This document shows, piece by piece, positions 1 to 9,970 of a DNA stretch of 48,646 nucleotides (position 1 is its first letter; each line of letters starts with the position of its first letter). The position numbers and the translations under genes were made by a program. The stretch comes from Alphaproteobacteria bacterium HGW-Alphaproteobacteria-11 (GTDB taxonomy: Bacteria > Pseudomonadota > Alphaproteobacteria > Parvibaculales > Parvibaculaceae). The notes under the pieces are model-generated. The model saw only the letters and a list, made by a program, of their open reading frames with translations. It did not search any database and was not told where the DNA came from. The stretch lies in the NCBI GenBank assembly GCA_002841195.1, contig PHEO01000003.1, positions 1 to 48,646 on the forward strand, given 5' to 3'.

Positions 1-1476
1 GCTGGCGGCATGGGTGCCGGGGCCGCAGAGCCAGAGGCCCGATACCGGCGTCGCCGGACCGCGGGGACCGGGAAGGTCGGCCACACGGGCGCCGCCGCAA
101 TACCAGTCGCCGCCTGGAAGCCCGAACCTCGTTTCGATGTCGGGCGGCGTCAGCACATCGCCGGCGATCAGGCGGTCCAGAAAATCCGGCGAATACTGCG
201 CGATGGTTTTCGTCACGTGCTGCATGAATTCGTCGCGCCGCGCCGTCCAGCCGCCTTCGACATCATGCGGCATGAAGGGCACCAGCACCGACATTACATG
301 ATGGCCCGAAGGCGCCAGCGCCGGATCGACGGCGCTCGGGATGGTGATTTCCATGACCGGCTCGGAGGCAAGCGCGCGCTGGCCGAAATCGGTCGCGGCG
401 TGGTCGACCGCATCAAGAGACGGTGCGACCAGCAGCCGGGCGCCGCACATGGCGGGCGCGAGACCGCGAAACTCCGGAAGCCCATCGAGCGCCAGATTGA
501 CTTTCGCGACGCTGCCGGGGCGCGGGGGGCGGGCAAGACGGCGTGCCTCTTCCGTTTCGATATGCGCGGCGCCGAGAAGTTCGAGCATGGTGAAACGCGG
601 GTCGAGGCTCGAGACAACCAGCGGCGCGACGATCGCAATACCGTCCGAGGTTTCGACGCCGGCGACGGCGCCATTCTCGACAAGCAAGCGTGTGACGCGC
701 GCGCCCGTGCGTATCTCGCCGCGTTCGGCGGCGACGGCGGCGGCCAATGCATCCGTCGCCGCGCCAAGGCCGCCAAGCGGAATGGAAAGCCCACGACCGA
801 GGCCGCGCATCGCCATGCGGTGAAGAAGGCGCAGCACGGTGCCAAGGGCATAGGGCCCATCGGCACCACCCAACACCGCGTCGAGGGCGAGCGCGCCTTT
901 CAGCAACGGGTATTCGAATTCGGCATCCAGAAGATCGCCGACCGATTGCGGCAGCAGATGCAGCAGGTCGGCCAGTCTGTCGGCACGGTTCCACCCTGCG
1001 CGCCAGACGAGACGCCGCAAGCTGGATGCAGCCGGCGCCGCGTCGTCGAGCAACAACGGCGCGAGGAGCGCGGCATGCGCCTTCATGCGCCGGTCGAAAG
1101 CGCGCCAGGCAGCGGCGTCCTTCGGCTGCGCGACGGCCAGTGCGGCGATGTCCTTGCGGTTGCGCGGCACGACGAGATGCTTGCCGTCGCGGTCGAGCGC
1201 CACGGTCGGAATGTCGCGCGCCGCCATGCGCAGGCCATGTTTTGCAAGTTTCAGATCGCGTTCGACACTGCGCGGCAGCGCCTCGACGAGATGGGCAACC
1301 GTCGAGACACTGTAATCGGGCATGATCTCGCCGGTGACGGCGACGCCGCCGAGCGTCGCGCTTTCTTCCAGCACCAGGACGCGCTGATGGGCGCGGCCGA
1401 GATAGGCCGCGGCGGCAAGACCGTTCAGGTCTCCGCCGATCACGATTGCATCGTATTTGCGCCCGCCCCATGCCAT
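1..1476 (-). CDS. Phytoene dehydrogenase-like FAD oxidoreductase (partial, C-terminus off the window)
   Basis: An open frame of 492 codons runs from an ATG at 1476 to the window edge without a stop, so the C-terminus is missing. The N-terminus carries the dinucleotide-binding pattern VIGGDLNGLAAAAYLGRA, followed by an acidic strand end (VLVLEES). The usual third glycine of GxGxxG is replaced by Asp-Leu-Asn, although the neighbouring paralogue keeps GAGLNGL. The layout fits the amine oxidase/phytoene desaturase superfamily, PYROXD2-like branch; the substrate cannot be told. It starts 5 nt after the stop of the upstream paralogue, with a GGGGGTGA stretch as ribosome site, so the two are almost certainly co-transcribed. 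The long plus-strand frame over the same DNA is a GC-rich shadow. Confidence 0.85.
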   Translation of the reverse strand, partial: MAWGGRKYDAIVIGGDLNGLAAAAYLGRAHQRVLVLEESATLGGVAVTGEIMPDYSVSTVAHLVEALPRSVERDLKLAKHGLRMAARDIPTVALDRDGKHLVVPRNRKDIAALAVAQPKDAAAWRAFDRRMKAHAALLAPLLLDDAAPAASSLRRLVWRAGWNRADRLADLLHLLPQSVGDLLDAEFEYPLLKGALALDAVLGGADGPYALGTVLRLLHRMAMRGLGRGLSIPLGGLGAATDALAAAVAAERGEIRTGARVTRLLVENGAVAGVETSDGIAIVAPLVVSSLDPRFTMLELLGAAHIETEEARRLARPPRPGSVAKVNLALDGLPEFRGLAPAMCGARLLVAPSLDAVDHAATDFGQRALASEPVMEITIPSAVDPALAPSGHHVMSVLVPFMPHDVEGGWTARRDEFMQHVTKTIAQYSPDFLDRLIAGDVLTPPDIETRFGLPGGDWYCGGARVADLPGPRGPATPVSGLWLCGPGTHAAS

Positions 1477-1481
1477 GCGCG

Positions 1482-3080
1482 TCACCCCCGCTTCCGGTGA
1501 AGCGCGAGAACGCGCGCGGCGGCGTTGGCGCCGGCCTGACCCGGCAGCAACGGGCCGGGATGGGCGCTCGGCGAGCAGACATGGAAATTTTCGAGTTCGG
1601 TATCATAGCCGCCGGTGCCCGGCAGCGGACGATTGACGAACATCTGGTCGAGCGTCGTTTCGCCATGTGCGATGTCGCCCGCGGTCAGGCCGATCTGATC
1701 CTCGAGGTCGGCTGCGAGCAGTACCTCGCGCGCGACGATGCGGCCGGCGATGCCCGGGCTTGCGGCTTCAAGCCGTGCAACGACGAGATCGCCGAGCGCT
1801 TCGCGCCGCTCCGTGTTCCACGGACCGTCATGCAATGCCTCCGGCACGTACTGAATGAGCGCCGAAAGCACATGGCATCCGGCCGGCGCCAATGTCGCAT
1901 CGGAAAGCGAGGGGATCAGCACCTCGATCGGCGGATTGCGCGGCGGGATGCGGGCACGCCAGTCGTCGAATGCGTGCTGCATCTCGCCGATGGAACCGGC
2001 GAGCCGCAAGCCGCCGGCGACCGACGGGCAGCCCTTGGGAATACCCGGAAATTCCGGCGCGGCATCGAGCGCGAGATTGACCTTGGCCGTCGCACCTTTC
2101 ATGCGGAAGCGCCCGACGCGGCCGACAAGGCCGTCGGGCAGATCTTTCCACTGAAAGAGGCTGAGGAAGCTGCGTTTCAGGTCGAGACCGGAGAGGACAA
2201 CGCCGGCGCCGATTTCCTCGCCATTGGCCAGCACGACGCCGCGCACCTTGAGATCGCGCATCGCGACGTCGGTGACTTCGGCATCCATGCGCAAGCGGCC
2301 GCCATGTGCCTCGATGACGGCAACAAGCGCCGATGTCAGCGCGGCCGGGCCGCCATGCGGCAAGAGAATGTCGGGCGCGCCGCCATAGGCATCGCCGCGG
2401 GCCGCGAGCCAGGGCATCGAGAGCCGGCCGGCGCTGCCGGGCGACAACGGCCCCAGCGTGCCGCCCATCATCGCGGCGGCGGCAAGATGCGCCTTCACAT
2501 CGTCGGATTCGAAATAGCTGTCCAGAAATTCGGCGGCGGAAAGCGCCCATAGACGCAATGCGTCGCGGCGCTCGTCGGCATCGATGGCGGCGACCTTGCC
2601 GGCAAGTCCGAGCCGCGCCCGCAAGGCCGAGAGCCCGCGCGCCACCGGAAATTCCACCGCGCCCTCAAGCAGCGGCGTCAAGGCACGGGCGGCGCGCAGC
2701 ATGTCGCGGCGATAGCGCGTCCATGCGTCGGCATCGCGGCGTGAAAAACGCGCAAGCTCGCGCCGGTGAACATCGCCGTCGCGGTAGCTCGCGTGGTAGC
2801 GGCCGTCGGGAAAGATCGTGACGCCGCCTTCGGCGCGAACAAAACGCAGGCCGTGGCGGGCGAGATCGAGGTCGGCGACAAGGCGCGCAGGCAGACCGCC
2901 CGCACCCAGCACGTAACGCGGCACGCGAAAGCCCGGCGCGATCTCATGCGACGCAGACAAGCCGCCCGGCGCCGCATTGCGGTCGAGCACAAGAACGCCG
3001 AGACCGGCGCGCGCCAGACTGGCCGCGGCTGTCAGACCGTTGAGGCCGGCGCCTATGACGATCGCATCGTGACGCTCCAT
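1482..3080 (-). CDS. NAD(P)/FAD-dependent oxidoreductase, phytoene desaturase/PYROXD2-like
   Basis: A 532-aa protein starting MERHDAIVIGAGLNGLTAAA with a textbook FAD/NAD Rossmann motif (residues 8-13), then an acidic residue at the end of the second strand (VLVLDRN) and a PGG loop. The C-terminal part, with LPGTGGYDTELENF and a final PGLLPGQAGANAAARVL segment, is typical of the carotenoid dehydrogenase-like family, where a second FAD contact lies near the end. The start has GGAG nine bases upstream. It forms a tandem pair with the next gene (1-1476); such pairs may act as a heteromer or be a simple duplication. The substrate is unknown: no crtB or other carotenoid genes lie nearby, so a carotenoid role is not supported by context. 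Confidence 0.88.
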   Translation of the reverse strand: MERHDAIVIGAGLNGLTAAASLARAGLGVLVLDRNAAPGGLSASHEIAPGFRVPRYVLGAGGLPARLVADLDLARHGLRFVRAEGGVTIFPDGRYHASYRDGDVHRRELARFSRRDADAWTRYRRDMLRAARALTPLLEGAVEFPVARGLSALRARLGLAGKVAAIDADERRDALRLWALSAAEFLDSYFESDDVKAHLAAAAMMGGTLGPLSPGSAGRLSMPWLAARGDAYGGAPDILLPHGGPAALTSALVAVIEAHGGRLRMDAEVTDVAMRDLKVRGVVLANGEEIGAGVVLSGLDLKRSFLSLFQWKDLPDGLVGRVGRFRMKGATAKVNLALDAAPEFPGIPKGCPSVAGGLRLAGSIGEMQHAFDDWRARIPPRNPPIEVLIPSLSDATLAPAGCHVLSALIQYVPEALHDGPWNTERREALGDLVVARLEAASPGIAGRIVAREVLLAADLEDQIGLTAGDIAHGETTLDQMFVNRPLPGTGGYDTELENFHVCSPSAHPGPLLPGQAGANAAARVLALHRKRG

Positions 3081-3295
3081 GCGCCGTTACTCCACATGCG
3101 CTCCGTCCGCCTCAGGTTCTACCTACCCGAAACGTGCCGTATTGACACGCTTCGAAGACGGAGGTTTCCCGGTCGCGCACAACGCCACCGGGCGATTAAC
3201 CATGTAAGTCCGGGATTTCCTTGTCTTCGGCACGCAAACCCGGTGCAGGGTTAACGCGCCGCTCGTCCCGGCCCGCATGGCTACGCTGCAAGGAG

Positions 3296-6268
3296 TCAGC
3301 CAGCCGGGGCGCCCGCGGCCGCAACGACGATAGCATCGAATGCGGCGCGCACCCGGGCCTGATTTTCCAGAAGTTCGGCCTCGAGCGCGGCGAAATCCGG
3401 CGCGTTGCCGGCGCGCGCCAGCAAGGATTTGAGACCGATCGTCGCTTCGCCCGGATTGAAGACGCCTTCGACGCATATGCGGATGACCTGCGTCAGGTTG
3501 AGATTGAGCTCGACGGCGGCGACCAGCATGTCGGCCGTGTCGGGCGGCAAGAGCCCCGCCGCGGCGATGCGCGACAGCGATGTGCGCGTGTGGGCGTGCA
3601 GGATTTCCGGATGATCGTGGCCATGCACGAGTTGCAGGTATTGGCAGATGAATTCGATATCGACGAGGCCGCCGCGCACATGCTTCAGTTCCCAGGGATC
3701 GGTGCTGACGCGCTCCTTCTCGATGCGGGCGCGCATGTCGGCGACGTCGGCGGCGATCTTCGCCTTGTCGCGCGGGCGGCGCAGCGTCTCGCCGATCGCA
3801 TCGGCAATTTTTGTCCGCAGTTCGGCGGGACCTGAAACGGGACGGGCGCGCGTCAACGCCATGTGCTCCCAGGTCCAGGCTTCCTCTTGCTGGTAGGCTA
3901 CGAAACTGTCGAAACCCGTTGCGATTGGTCCGGCATTGCCGGAGGGACGCAGCCGCATGTCGACTTCGTAGAGCTTGCCTTCGGCCGTCGGCGCCGTCAG
4001 CGCACCGATCAACTGCTGGCAGACGCGAGCGTAGTATTGCGCCGCATAGAGCGGACGCTCTCCGTCCGACATCGCCTCCGGATCGTCGAGATCGTAGATC
4101 ACGATGAGATCGAGATCGGAACTCGCGCTCATCTCCTCGCTGCCGAGCTTGCCCATTGCGACGACCGCGAAGCGCCCGCCAGGCATTTTCCCGTGCTTCT
4201 CACCGACGCGACGTTCGGCGACCGGCGCCAGTGCGGCGACCAGCTCCGTCGCAAGAGCCGCATAGGCTGGACCCGCCTCTTCGGCGTCGGCACTGCCCGT
4301 CAACACGCGAACGCCGAGACGGAAGCGATATTCACGCGCCCAGACGCGCACGAAATCGAGCGTATCCTGATAGTCGGCGGCATGAACCAGCGCGCTTTCC
4401 AGGCTGCGATGCAGGTCTTCTGGATCCGGCAGCACCTTGAAGAAATTCGGATCGACCACCGCTTCGAGCACGCGCGGGTTCTGGCTCAGATAGCGCGCGA
4501 GGCGCGGCGCGGTGCCGCAAATGCCGGCAAGCAGGTCGAGCAGGCTCGGATTGGAGTAGAGCATCGAGAAAAGCTGCACGCCCGCCGGCAGGCCGGTGAG
4601 AAAACGGTCGAAACGAGAAAACGCGGTGTCAGGGCTCGATGTGCGCGACAGGGCGCGCAGCAGCGCCGGCATCAAGCTGGTCAACAATTCGCGCGAGCGC
4701 GGCGTCCGCGTGGCGGGGAATCGGCCGGTGTGCCAGCCGCGAATGGCTTCCGACATTTCCGAGACTTTCTCGAAGCCGAGGCCGCGCAGCGTTTCCAGCG
4801 TTTCGGGGTCGTCTTCCGTTCCGGTGAAAACGAGGCTGCCGCCCTCCTCGCCCAGCGGCGGCGCCGTCTCGAACAGCTTCGCGTAATGGCCCTGCACGCA
4901 TTGAAGCTGTTTCGTCAGTGCTTCCGAAAAAGCGGCGCGGCCGTCGAAGCCCATGAAACACGCGACGTGATCGAGCCCCTCGTCGTTTTTCGGCAGCGCA
5001 TGGGTCTGTTCGTCGTCGATCATCTGCAGGCGATGTTCGAGCGTGCGCAGAAATCGATAGGCGTCCTTCAGTTCGACGGCCGCTTCGGGGGCAATCCATT
5101 TCTTGCGGGCCAGCTCGTCGAGCATCGGGCAGGTTTTCTTGCCACGCAGATCATGGTCGCGGCCGCCGGCGATCAATTGCTGCGTCTGGACGAAAAACTC
5201 GATTTCGCGGATGCCGCCGCGGCCAAGCTTGATGTTGTGACCGGCGACGGCGACAACGCCGTGACCGCCGACGGCATGGATTTGCCGCTTCATCGAATGA
5301 ATATCGTCGATGGCCGCATAGTCGAGGTTCTTTCGCCAGATATAGGGCGTCAGCATTTTCAGGAAGCGCTCGCCCGCCGCGATGTCGCCGGCAACGGCGC
5401 GCGCCTTGATGAAGGCCGCGCGCTCCCAGTTCTGACCGCGGCTCTCATAATAGCTTTCGGCGGCGGGCAGCGATACGGCAACCGGCGTTCCGCCGGGATC
5501 GGGGCGCAGGCGCAGGTCGGTGCGGAAGACATAGCCATCCTCGGTGCGTTCCTGCATCAGCTTGACGAGGTCCTTCGTCAGACGGACGAAGAAATCGCTG
5601 TCGTCGAGACCGGGTTTGAGCGGAAGCTGGCCCGGCTCGTAGAAGACGACGAGGTCGATGTCGCTCGAATAATTGAGTTCGCGCGAGCCGTATTTTCCCA
5701 TGCCGAGAATGGCGAGACCGGAGCGCTCGGCCGACATTTCCTCGGGCGCGCGCAAGACCTGTCCGCGTTTCGCCGCGTTGACCAGAAGCCAGTCGATGCC
5801 GGCATTGACGGTTGCGTCGGCGAACGAGGTCAGCGCGTTCGTTACCTCGTCGAGTTGCCATGCGCCGCAGAGATCGGCTATCGCGATGAGCAGCGCCGCC
5901 TCGGCCTTGGCGTTGCGCAATGCGGCCATGATGCCGGCCTGCGTGTCGCAGGCAGTGGCGGCGCGAACACGGTGGATCACATCGTCAAGCGCCGTGTCGG
6001 GCGCGCTGGCGAGAAGACGCGGCAGCCATTCGGGGTGACGGCGCAGGATGCGCGTCAGATAGGGCGAGTTGCCGTGGATCGAAGCCAGCAGACGCCGAAC
6101 CTCCTTGTCGCCGAGAACGGCCGCGATCTCCCGCGCTGCGTCGTCCTGTGCCGCAGCGGCCGACGCTTCGAGGTCTTCGATTTCGCGCGCGACGCGGGAC
6201 TTGTCGTATGGCGGTGGCGCTTTGACCGCCCATTCGCGCAGCGTCTTCGCGCCGCTTGCCGTTGTCAC
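3296..6268 (-). CDS. glnE: Bifunctional glutamine synthetase adenylyltransferase/adenylyl-removase
   Basis: A 990-aa protein with the two-nucleotidyltransferase layout of GlnE. The removase half has GMGKYGSRELNYSSDIDLVV at about residue 189, and the transferase half has AMGKLGSEEMSASSDLDLIV at about residue 706. Both keep the GS-(x)n-SDxDL metal-binding signature. GlnE attaches AMP to glutamine synthetase, or removes it, in response to PII and glutamine, so it sets ammonia assimilation. Length matches rhizobial GlnE (about 980 aa). It lies 23 nt downstream of the histidine kinase gene in the order degP-regulator-kinase-glnE, which is conserved in rhizobia, and is probably read through from that operon. 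The start MTTASGAKT at 6268 is the first in-frame ATG. Confidence 0.97.
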   Translation of the reverse strand: MTTASGAKTLREWAVKAPPPYDKSRVAREIEDLEASAAAAQDDAAREIAAVLGDKEVRRLLASIHGNSPYLTRILRRHPEWLPRLLASAPDTALDDVIHRVRAATACDTQAGIMAALRNAKAEAALLIAIADLCGAWQLDEVTNALTSFADATVNAGIDWLLVNAAKRGQVLRAPEEMSAERSGLAILGMGKYGSRELNYSSDIDLVVFYEPGQLPLKPGLDDSDFFVRLTKDLVKLMQERTEDGYVFRTDLRLRPDPGGTPVAVSLPAAESYYESRGQNWERAAFIKARAVAGDIAAGERFLKMLTPYIWRKNLDYAAIDDIHSMKRQIHAVGGHGVVAVAGHNIKLGRGGIREIEFFVQTQQLIAGGRDHDLRGKKTCPMLDELARKKWIAPEAAVELKDAYRFLRTLEHRLQMIDDEQTHALPKNDEGLDHVACFMGFDGRAAFSEALTKQLQCVQGHYAKLFETAPPLGEEGGSLVFTGTEDDPETLETLRGLGFEKVSEMSEAIRGWHTGRFPATRTPRSRELLTSLMPALLRALSRTSSPDTAFSRFDRFLTGLPAGVQLFSMLYSNPSLLDLLAGICGTAPRLARYLSQNPRVLEAVVDPNFFKVLPDPEDLHRSLESALVHAADYQDTLDFVRVWAREYRFRLGVRVLTGSADAEEAGPAYAALATELVAALAPVAERRVGEKHGKMPGGRFAVVAMGKLGSEEMSASSDLDLIVIYDLDDPEAMSDGERPLYAAQYYARVCQQLIGALTAPTAEGKLYEVDMRLRPSGNAGPIATGFDSFVAYQQEEAWTWEHMALTRARPVSGPAELRTKIADAIGETLRRPRDKAKIAADVADMRARIEKERVSTDPWELKHVRGGLVDIEFICQYLQLVHGHDHPEILHAHTRTSLSRIAAAGLLPPDTADMLVAAVELNLNLTQVIRICVEGVFNPGEATIGLKSLLARAGNAPDFAALEAELLENQARVRAAFDAIVVAAAGAPAG

Positions 6269-6291
6269 TTGCCGTTTCCCCTGTTCGCTCG

Positions 6292-7692
6292 TCAGCGGCC
6301 CATGACCGGTAGGTGCAGATTGACCTTGAGGCCGGGTTTGTTGTCTTCCAGTTCGATCTGTCCGCCGTGCAGCCGCGCCACGGCGGCAACGAGGCTGAGG
6401 CCAAGGCCCGAACCTGGCGTGTTGCGGCTTGCTTCGAGGCGTACGAAACGCTCGAGCACATGATGCCGTTCGCCGGGCGGGATGCCGATGCCGCGATCGG
6501 CAACGGCGAGAACCACGCCGCGGCCCGGACGCGCCGGATCGGGCATCGCGGACACCGTGATGATGTGCTCGGCGTCGCCGGACTGCGGCAGGCCGTGCTT
6601 GAGCGCATTGTCGATCAGGTTGGCGGTCGCCTGCGACAGCAGCTCGCGATTGCCGCGAATCTGCAGGCCTTCCTGCACATCCACCCGCAGGGTCAGGCCG
6701 CTCTGCTCGGCGACAGGCTCATAGAGTTCGGCGGCGTCGTTGACGATTGCGGCGAGGTCGACCCACGTCATCGCCTCGCGCAGCGATCCGGCCTCGGCGC
6801 GCGCGATCATCAACAGCGCATTGAACGTGCCGAGCAGATTGTCAGCCTCGGCGATGGTTCGCTCGAGCGCATGACGGTAGTCGGCGGGCGAAGCTTCCTG
6901 CATCAACGTGACTTCGAGGCGATTGCGCAGGCGGTTGAGCGGGCTGCGGAGGTCATGGGCGATGTTGTCGGTGACCTGCCGCATGCCGGTCATCAGCGCC
7001 TCGATCTGGTCGAGCATCGCGTTGAGATTGCGGCCGAGCTGGTCGAGCTCGTCGCCTGTGCCGGCGATCGGCAGGCGCTGCGAGAGGTCGCCATCCATGA
7101 TGTCGCGGCTCGACCGGTTGATGTCGTCGACGCGGGCCAGCATGTTGCGGCTCATAAAGAGACCGCCGGCAAGGCCGAGCGCGACCGTCATGGCGATGGC
7201 CCAGATCAGTGCATTGGTGATGAGGTTTTCGATCTCGCGGCGTTCCTGCACGTCGCGGCCGACCAGCAGGTAGTAGCCTTCCGGCAGATAGAAGGCGCGG
7301 GCGCGGGCGGCCTTCACTTCGGTGCCGTCGAGTGTCTTGCGGTTGTAGTCGAAGTCGAACCAGCCGTCGGCGCCGGCTGCTATGGCAGGGCGCGCGTCCA
7401 GCGTGCCGGCGAGGACGCGGCTGGCGGGGTCAAGCACGAGGTAGAGGCTCTGGCCGGGATCGCGCGAGCGCTGGATTACCGTATGGACCAGCAGCGGCAA
7501 CCCGCCCTGCCGGTATTGTTCGGCAAGGCCGGTGATTTCGGCTTCCACCGCCTCGTCGGTCTGGCGCGCCAGAAAGCCGGCGGTATTCCAATAGACATAG
7601 GCCAGAAGCGTGATCGCCGAAGCGGCGAACAGCGCCAGATAGATGACCGCGAGCCGAAAGGTCGAGGTCTTGAGGAGATTAGTCAGCGGCAC
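6292..7692 (-). CDS. Sensor histidine kinase, HAMP type, partner of the 7679-8356 regulator
   Basis: Membrane sensor kinase of about 466 aa. A first transmembrane helix (LAVIYLALFAASAITLLAYV) and a periplasmic domain are followed by a second helix (ALIWAIAMTVALGLAGGLF), a HAMP linker, the phosphoacceptor box DNIAHDLRSPLNRLRNRLE (His near residue 245) and an ATPase domain with the N, G1 (VADRGIGIPP) and G2 (GSGLGLSLV) boxes. The frame is open back to a TTG at 7740, but that start has no ribosome site. I prefer the GTG at 7692, which overlaps the regulator stop by 14 nt and suggests translational coupling. Rhizobia have an equivalent pair (RagAB type) between degP and glnE; the signal is not known from sequence. 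Confidence 0.93.
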   Translation of the reverse strand: MPLTNLLKTSTFRLAVIYLALFAASAITLLAYVYWNTAGFLARQTDEAVEAEITGLAEQYRQGGLPLLVHTVIQRSRDPGQSLYLVLDPASRVLAGTLDARPAIAAGADGWFDFDYNRKTLDGTEVKAARARAFYLPEGYYLLVGRDVQERREIENLITNALIWAIAMTVALGLAGGLFMSRNMLARVDDINRSSRDIMDGDLSQRLPIAGTGDELDQLGRNLNAMLDQIEALMTGMRQVTDNIAHDLRSPLNRLRNRLEVTLMQEASPADYRHALERTIAEADNLLGTFNALLMIARAEAGSLREAMTWVDLAAIVNDAAELYEPVAEQSGLTLRVDVQEGLQIRGNRELLSQATANLIDNALKHGLPQSGDAEHIITVSAMPDPARPGRGVVLAVADRGIGIPPGERHHVLERFVRLEASRNTPGSGLGLSLVAAVARLHGGQIELEDNKPGLKVNLHLPVMGR

Positions 7693-8356
7693 GTAGCGAG
7701 TATCCGGCTCCCCGAACGGTATGCAAGAGCGGCTGTTCAAAATTCTTGTCGATCTTGGCTCTCAGCCGCGAGATATGCACATCGATCACGTTGGTCTGCG
7801 GATCGAAATGATACTCCCAGACGTTCTCCAGCAACATGGTCCGCGTGACAACCTGGCCGGCATGCTTCATCAGATATTCGAGCAGGCGGAATTCGCGGGG
7901 CTGAAGGTCGATTTCGGTGCCTTCGCGGACCACCTTGCGGGCGAGCAGGTCGATTTCGAGATTGCCGACCTGGAGGCGGGTGCGGACCTGATCGGGGTTG
8001 GAGCGGCGCACCAGCACTTCGATGCGGGCCAGCAGTTCGGCAAAGGCATAGGGCTTGGTCAGGTAGTCGTCGCCACCCGCCTTCAGGCCCTTGATGCGGT
8101 CGTCGACCTCGCCCAGCGCGGAGAGGAAGAGTACCGGCGTGCGCACGGCCTCCTCGCGCAGCGTCTCGACGACGCTCAACCCGTCGCGCTTGGGGAGCAT
8201 GCGGTCGACGATCATCACGTCGAAGGTGCTGGAGAAGGCCAAGGTCAGCCCTTCCTCGCCATCCGCCGCATGGTCGACGATGTGCCCGCTTTCGCGCAGG
8301 CCCTTCACGACATAGGCGGCGGCTTCCAGATCGTCCTCGATCACCAGAATGCGCAT
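7679..8356 (-). CDS. OmpR-family response regulator
   Basis: A 225-aa two-domain regulator. The receiver domain begins MRILVIEDD, has its phosphoacceptor Asp51 in IVDRMLP, the conserved Thr/Ser region VLFLSA and Lys in YLTKPYAFAEL. The C-terminal winged helix contains LQPREFRLLEYLMKHAGQVV and ends VRGAGYSLRAAD. The frame is open upstream to 8515, but the receiver fold begins only at the ATG at 8356, so that start is used. It lies 46 nt downstream of degP and overlaps the kinase gene, so degP, regulator and kinase look like one envelope-stress unit. An inverted repeat TTACA-N4-TGTAA upstream of degP is a candidate autoregulatory site. Confidence 0.95.
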   Translation of the reverse strand: MRILVIEDDLEAAAYVVKGLRESGHIVDHAADGEEGLTLAFSSTFDVMIVDRMLPKRDGLSVVETLREEAVRTPVLFLSALGEVDDRIKGLKAGGDDYLTKPYAFAELLARIEVLVRRSNPDQVRTRLQVGNLEIDLLARKVVREGTEIDLQPREFRLLEYLMKHAGQVVTRTMLLENVWEYHFDPQTNVIDVHISRLRAKIDKNFEQPLLHTVRGAGYSLRAAD

Positions 8357-8402
8357 CGTTCGATCAAACTCCCGTATCGCGGCGGCGGATAGGGCGCGGC
8401 GC

Positions 8403-9860
8403 CTAGGACTTGTTGAGCGACAGCGCGACGAAACGCTGCTGTTCCTCGCTGCGCAGAAGCAGAAGCACCGAGCTCTTGTCGGCCTTGCTCGCCTCTTCGA
8501 CGCCGGCCACGACATCGCTGGGCTTTTTCACATCCTTGCCGGAGACTTTCACGATCACGTCGCCGGGCCGGATGCCCTTTTCGGCCGCGTCGCTCGCGGG
8601 ATCGACGCTCTGCACCACGACGCCGTCCGGCGTCTGCGTCAGCGCAAGGCCGAGGCTCTTCGTGGCGGTGGCGGCCGGCGCTTCGCCCGGCTCCACGGCC
8701 GCGACATCGACCGTGTCGGGGAAAGTCCCGATGTTCGCCGTCAGCGTGCGGCGCTTGCCGTCGCGCCAGACAACGATCTTCGAGCGCGTGTCGGGCTTCA
8801 GTTCGGCGACGGTGCGGCTCACCGCGCGCACGTCTTCCATATCCTTGCCGTCGACGTTCAGAATGACGTCGCCGATCAGTACGCCAGCTTTTTTTGCCGG
8901 GCTGTCTTCGGCGACCTGCGCCACAAGCGCGCCTTGCGGCTTGTCGAGCGCGAGGGAGGATGCCATTTCGGGGTCGACCTGCTGGATTGTGACACCGAGC
9001 CAGCCGCGCGTCACGCGGCCGCTGTCCTTCAGGTCGGCGATGACCCTGGAGGCGATCGAGGCGGGAATGGCGAAGCCGATGCCGACGCTGCCGCCGCTCG
9101 GCGAGAAGATCGCCGTGTTGACGCCGATCACGTTGCCACGCACGTCGAAGGTCGGGCCGCCGGAATTGCCGCGGTTGATCGATGCGTCGATCTGGATGAA
9201 ATCGTCATAGGGGCCGGCGCCGATTTCGCGGCCGCGCGCCGAAACGATGCCGGTCGTCACCGTGCCGCCGAGACCGAAGGGATTGCCGACCGCCAGCACC
9301 CAGTCGCCAACGCGAACCGTGTCGGAATCGCCGAAGGCAACATAGGGCAGATCGGATTTGCTCTCGACCTTGACCAGCGCCAGGTCGGTCTTCGGATCGC
9401 GGCCGACGAGCTTGGCCGGCATTTCCGTGCCGTCGTCGCGGACCACCGTGATGTCCTTGCCGTCGCCGACGACATGATTGTTGGTCACGATGTAGCCGTC
9501 GGCCGAAATGATGAAGCCGGAGCCCAGCGCGGTCGCCTGACGGCCGCGCGGTGCGTTGCCCGGGTCCTGTGGCTGCAGATCGCGGAAGAAGCGCTCGAAG
9601 GGGCTGCCGGGCGGGAAAGGCAGATCGGGCGTGCCGGCCGGTGCGCGGACGGCGCGCTCCTCGGCAACGCGAATGCTGACCACGGCGGGGCTCACCTTCT
9701 CCACCAGGTCGGCGAAGCTCGGCAAACGTTCAAGCGCGGCGGTGGCGGGTGCGGCCGATCTTGTGTCGAGAGGCTGCGCCTGAACGCTCGGCGCAACGAG
9801 CGCCAGCGCCAACGCGCCACAGGCCATGGAAACGAAGTATCTCTTTCCGCCGGTCGTCAT
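8403..9860 (-). CDS. degP: Periplasmic Do/DegP-family serine endoprotease (MucD-like)
   Basis: A 485-aa secreted protease/chaperone that degrades or holds misfolded envelope proteins. A signal peptide (MTTGGKRYFVSMACGALALA, cleaved near VQA-QPLD) precedes the trypsin-like domain with catalytic triad His129 (NNHVV), Asp159 (KTDLALVK) and Ser233 (NRGNSGGP). Two PDZ domains follow: one around TRGWLGVTIQQV to DVILNVDGKDM, a second at LALTQTPDGVVVQ to GDVIVKVSGKDV. The frame continues upstream to 9938, but the ATG at 9860 is preceded by AGGAG nine bases before it and begins the signal peptide, so it is the likely start. The gene opens the degP-regulator-kinase-glnE run and lies 142 nt after ccmH. 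Confidence 0.95.
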   Translation of the reverse strand: MTTGGKRYFVSMACGALALALVAPSVQAQPLDTRSAAPATAALERLPSFADLVEKVSPAVVSIRVAEERAVRAPAGTPDLPFPPGSPFERFFRDLQPQDPGNAPRGRQATALGSGFIISADGYIVTNNHVVGDGKDITVVRDDGTEMPAKLVGRDPKTDLALVKVESKSDLPYVAFGDSDTVRVGDWVLAVGNPFGLGGTVTTGIVSARGREIGAGPYDDFIQIDASINRGNSGGPTFDVRGNVIGVNTAIFSPSGGSVGIGFAIPASIASRVIADLKDSGRVTRGWLGVTIQQVDPEMASSLALDKPQGALVAQVAEDSPAKKAGVLIGDVILNVDGKDMEDVRAVSRTVAELKPDTRSKIVVWRDGKRRTLTANIGTFPDTVDVAAVEPGEAPAATATKSLGLALTQTPDGVVVQSVDPASDAAEKGIRPGDVIVKVSGKDVKKPSDVVAGVEEASKADKSSVLLLLRSEEQQRFVALSLNKS

Positions 9861-9970
9861 CGCGATGAACTCCTGTGGATACGGGCCGCCCGAGATGGCG
9901 GCAGACATTGCTCGATAGGCTTTGAGGATCAGCATCATGTCCCGATCCTTACCAATTCATGTCGGATATA

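Noticed and set aside
1-3080. A carotenoid biosynthesis locus
   Set aside because: Only the two desaturase-like oxidoreductases are present; no phytoene synthase, cyclase or similar gene lies nearby in the window.
3863-6463. An 866-codon plus-strand frame opposite glnE
   Set aside because: Composition typical of the complementary strand of a high-GC gene; glnE is unambiguous on the minus strand.
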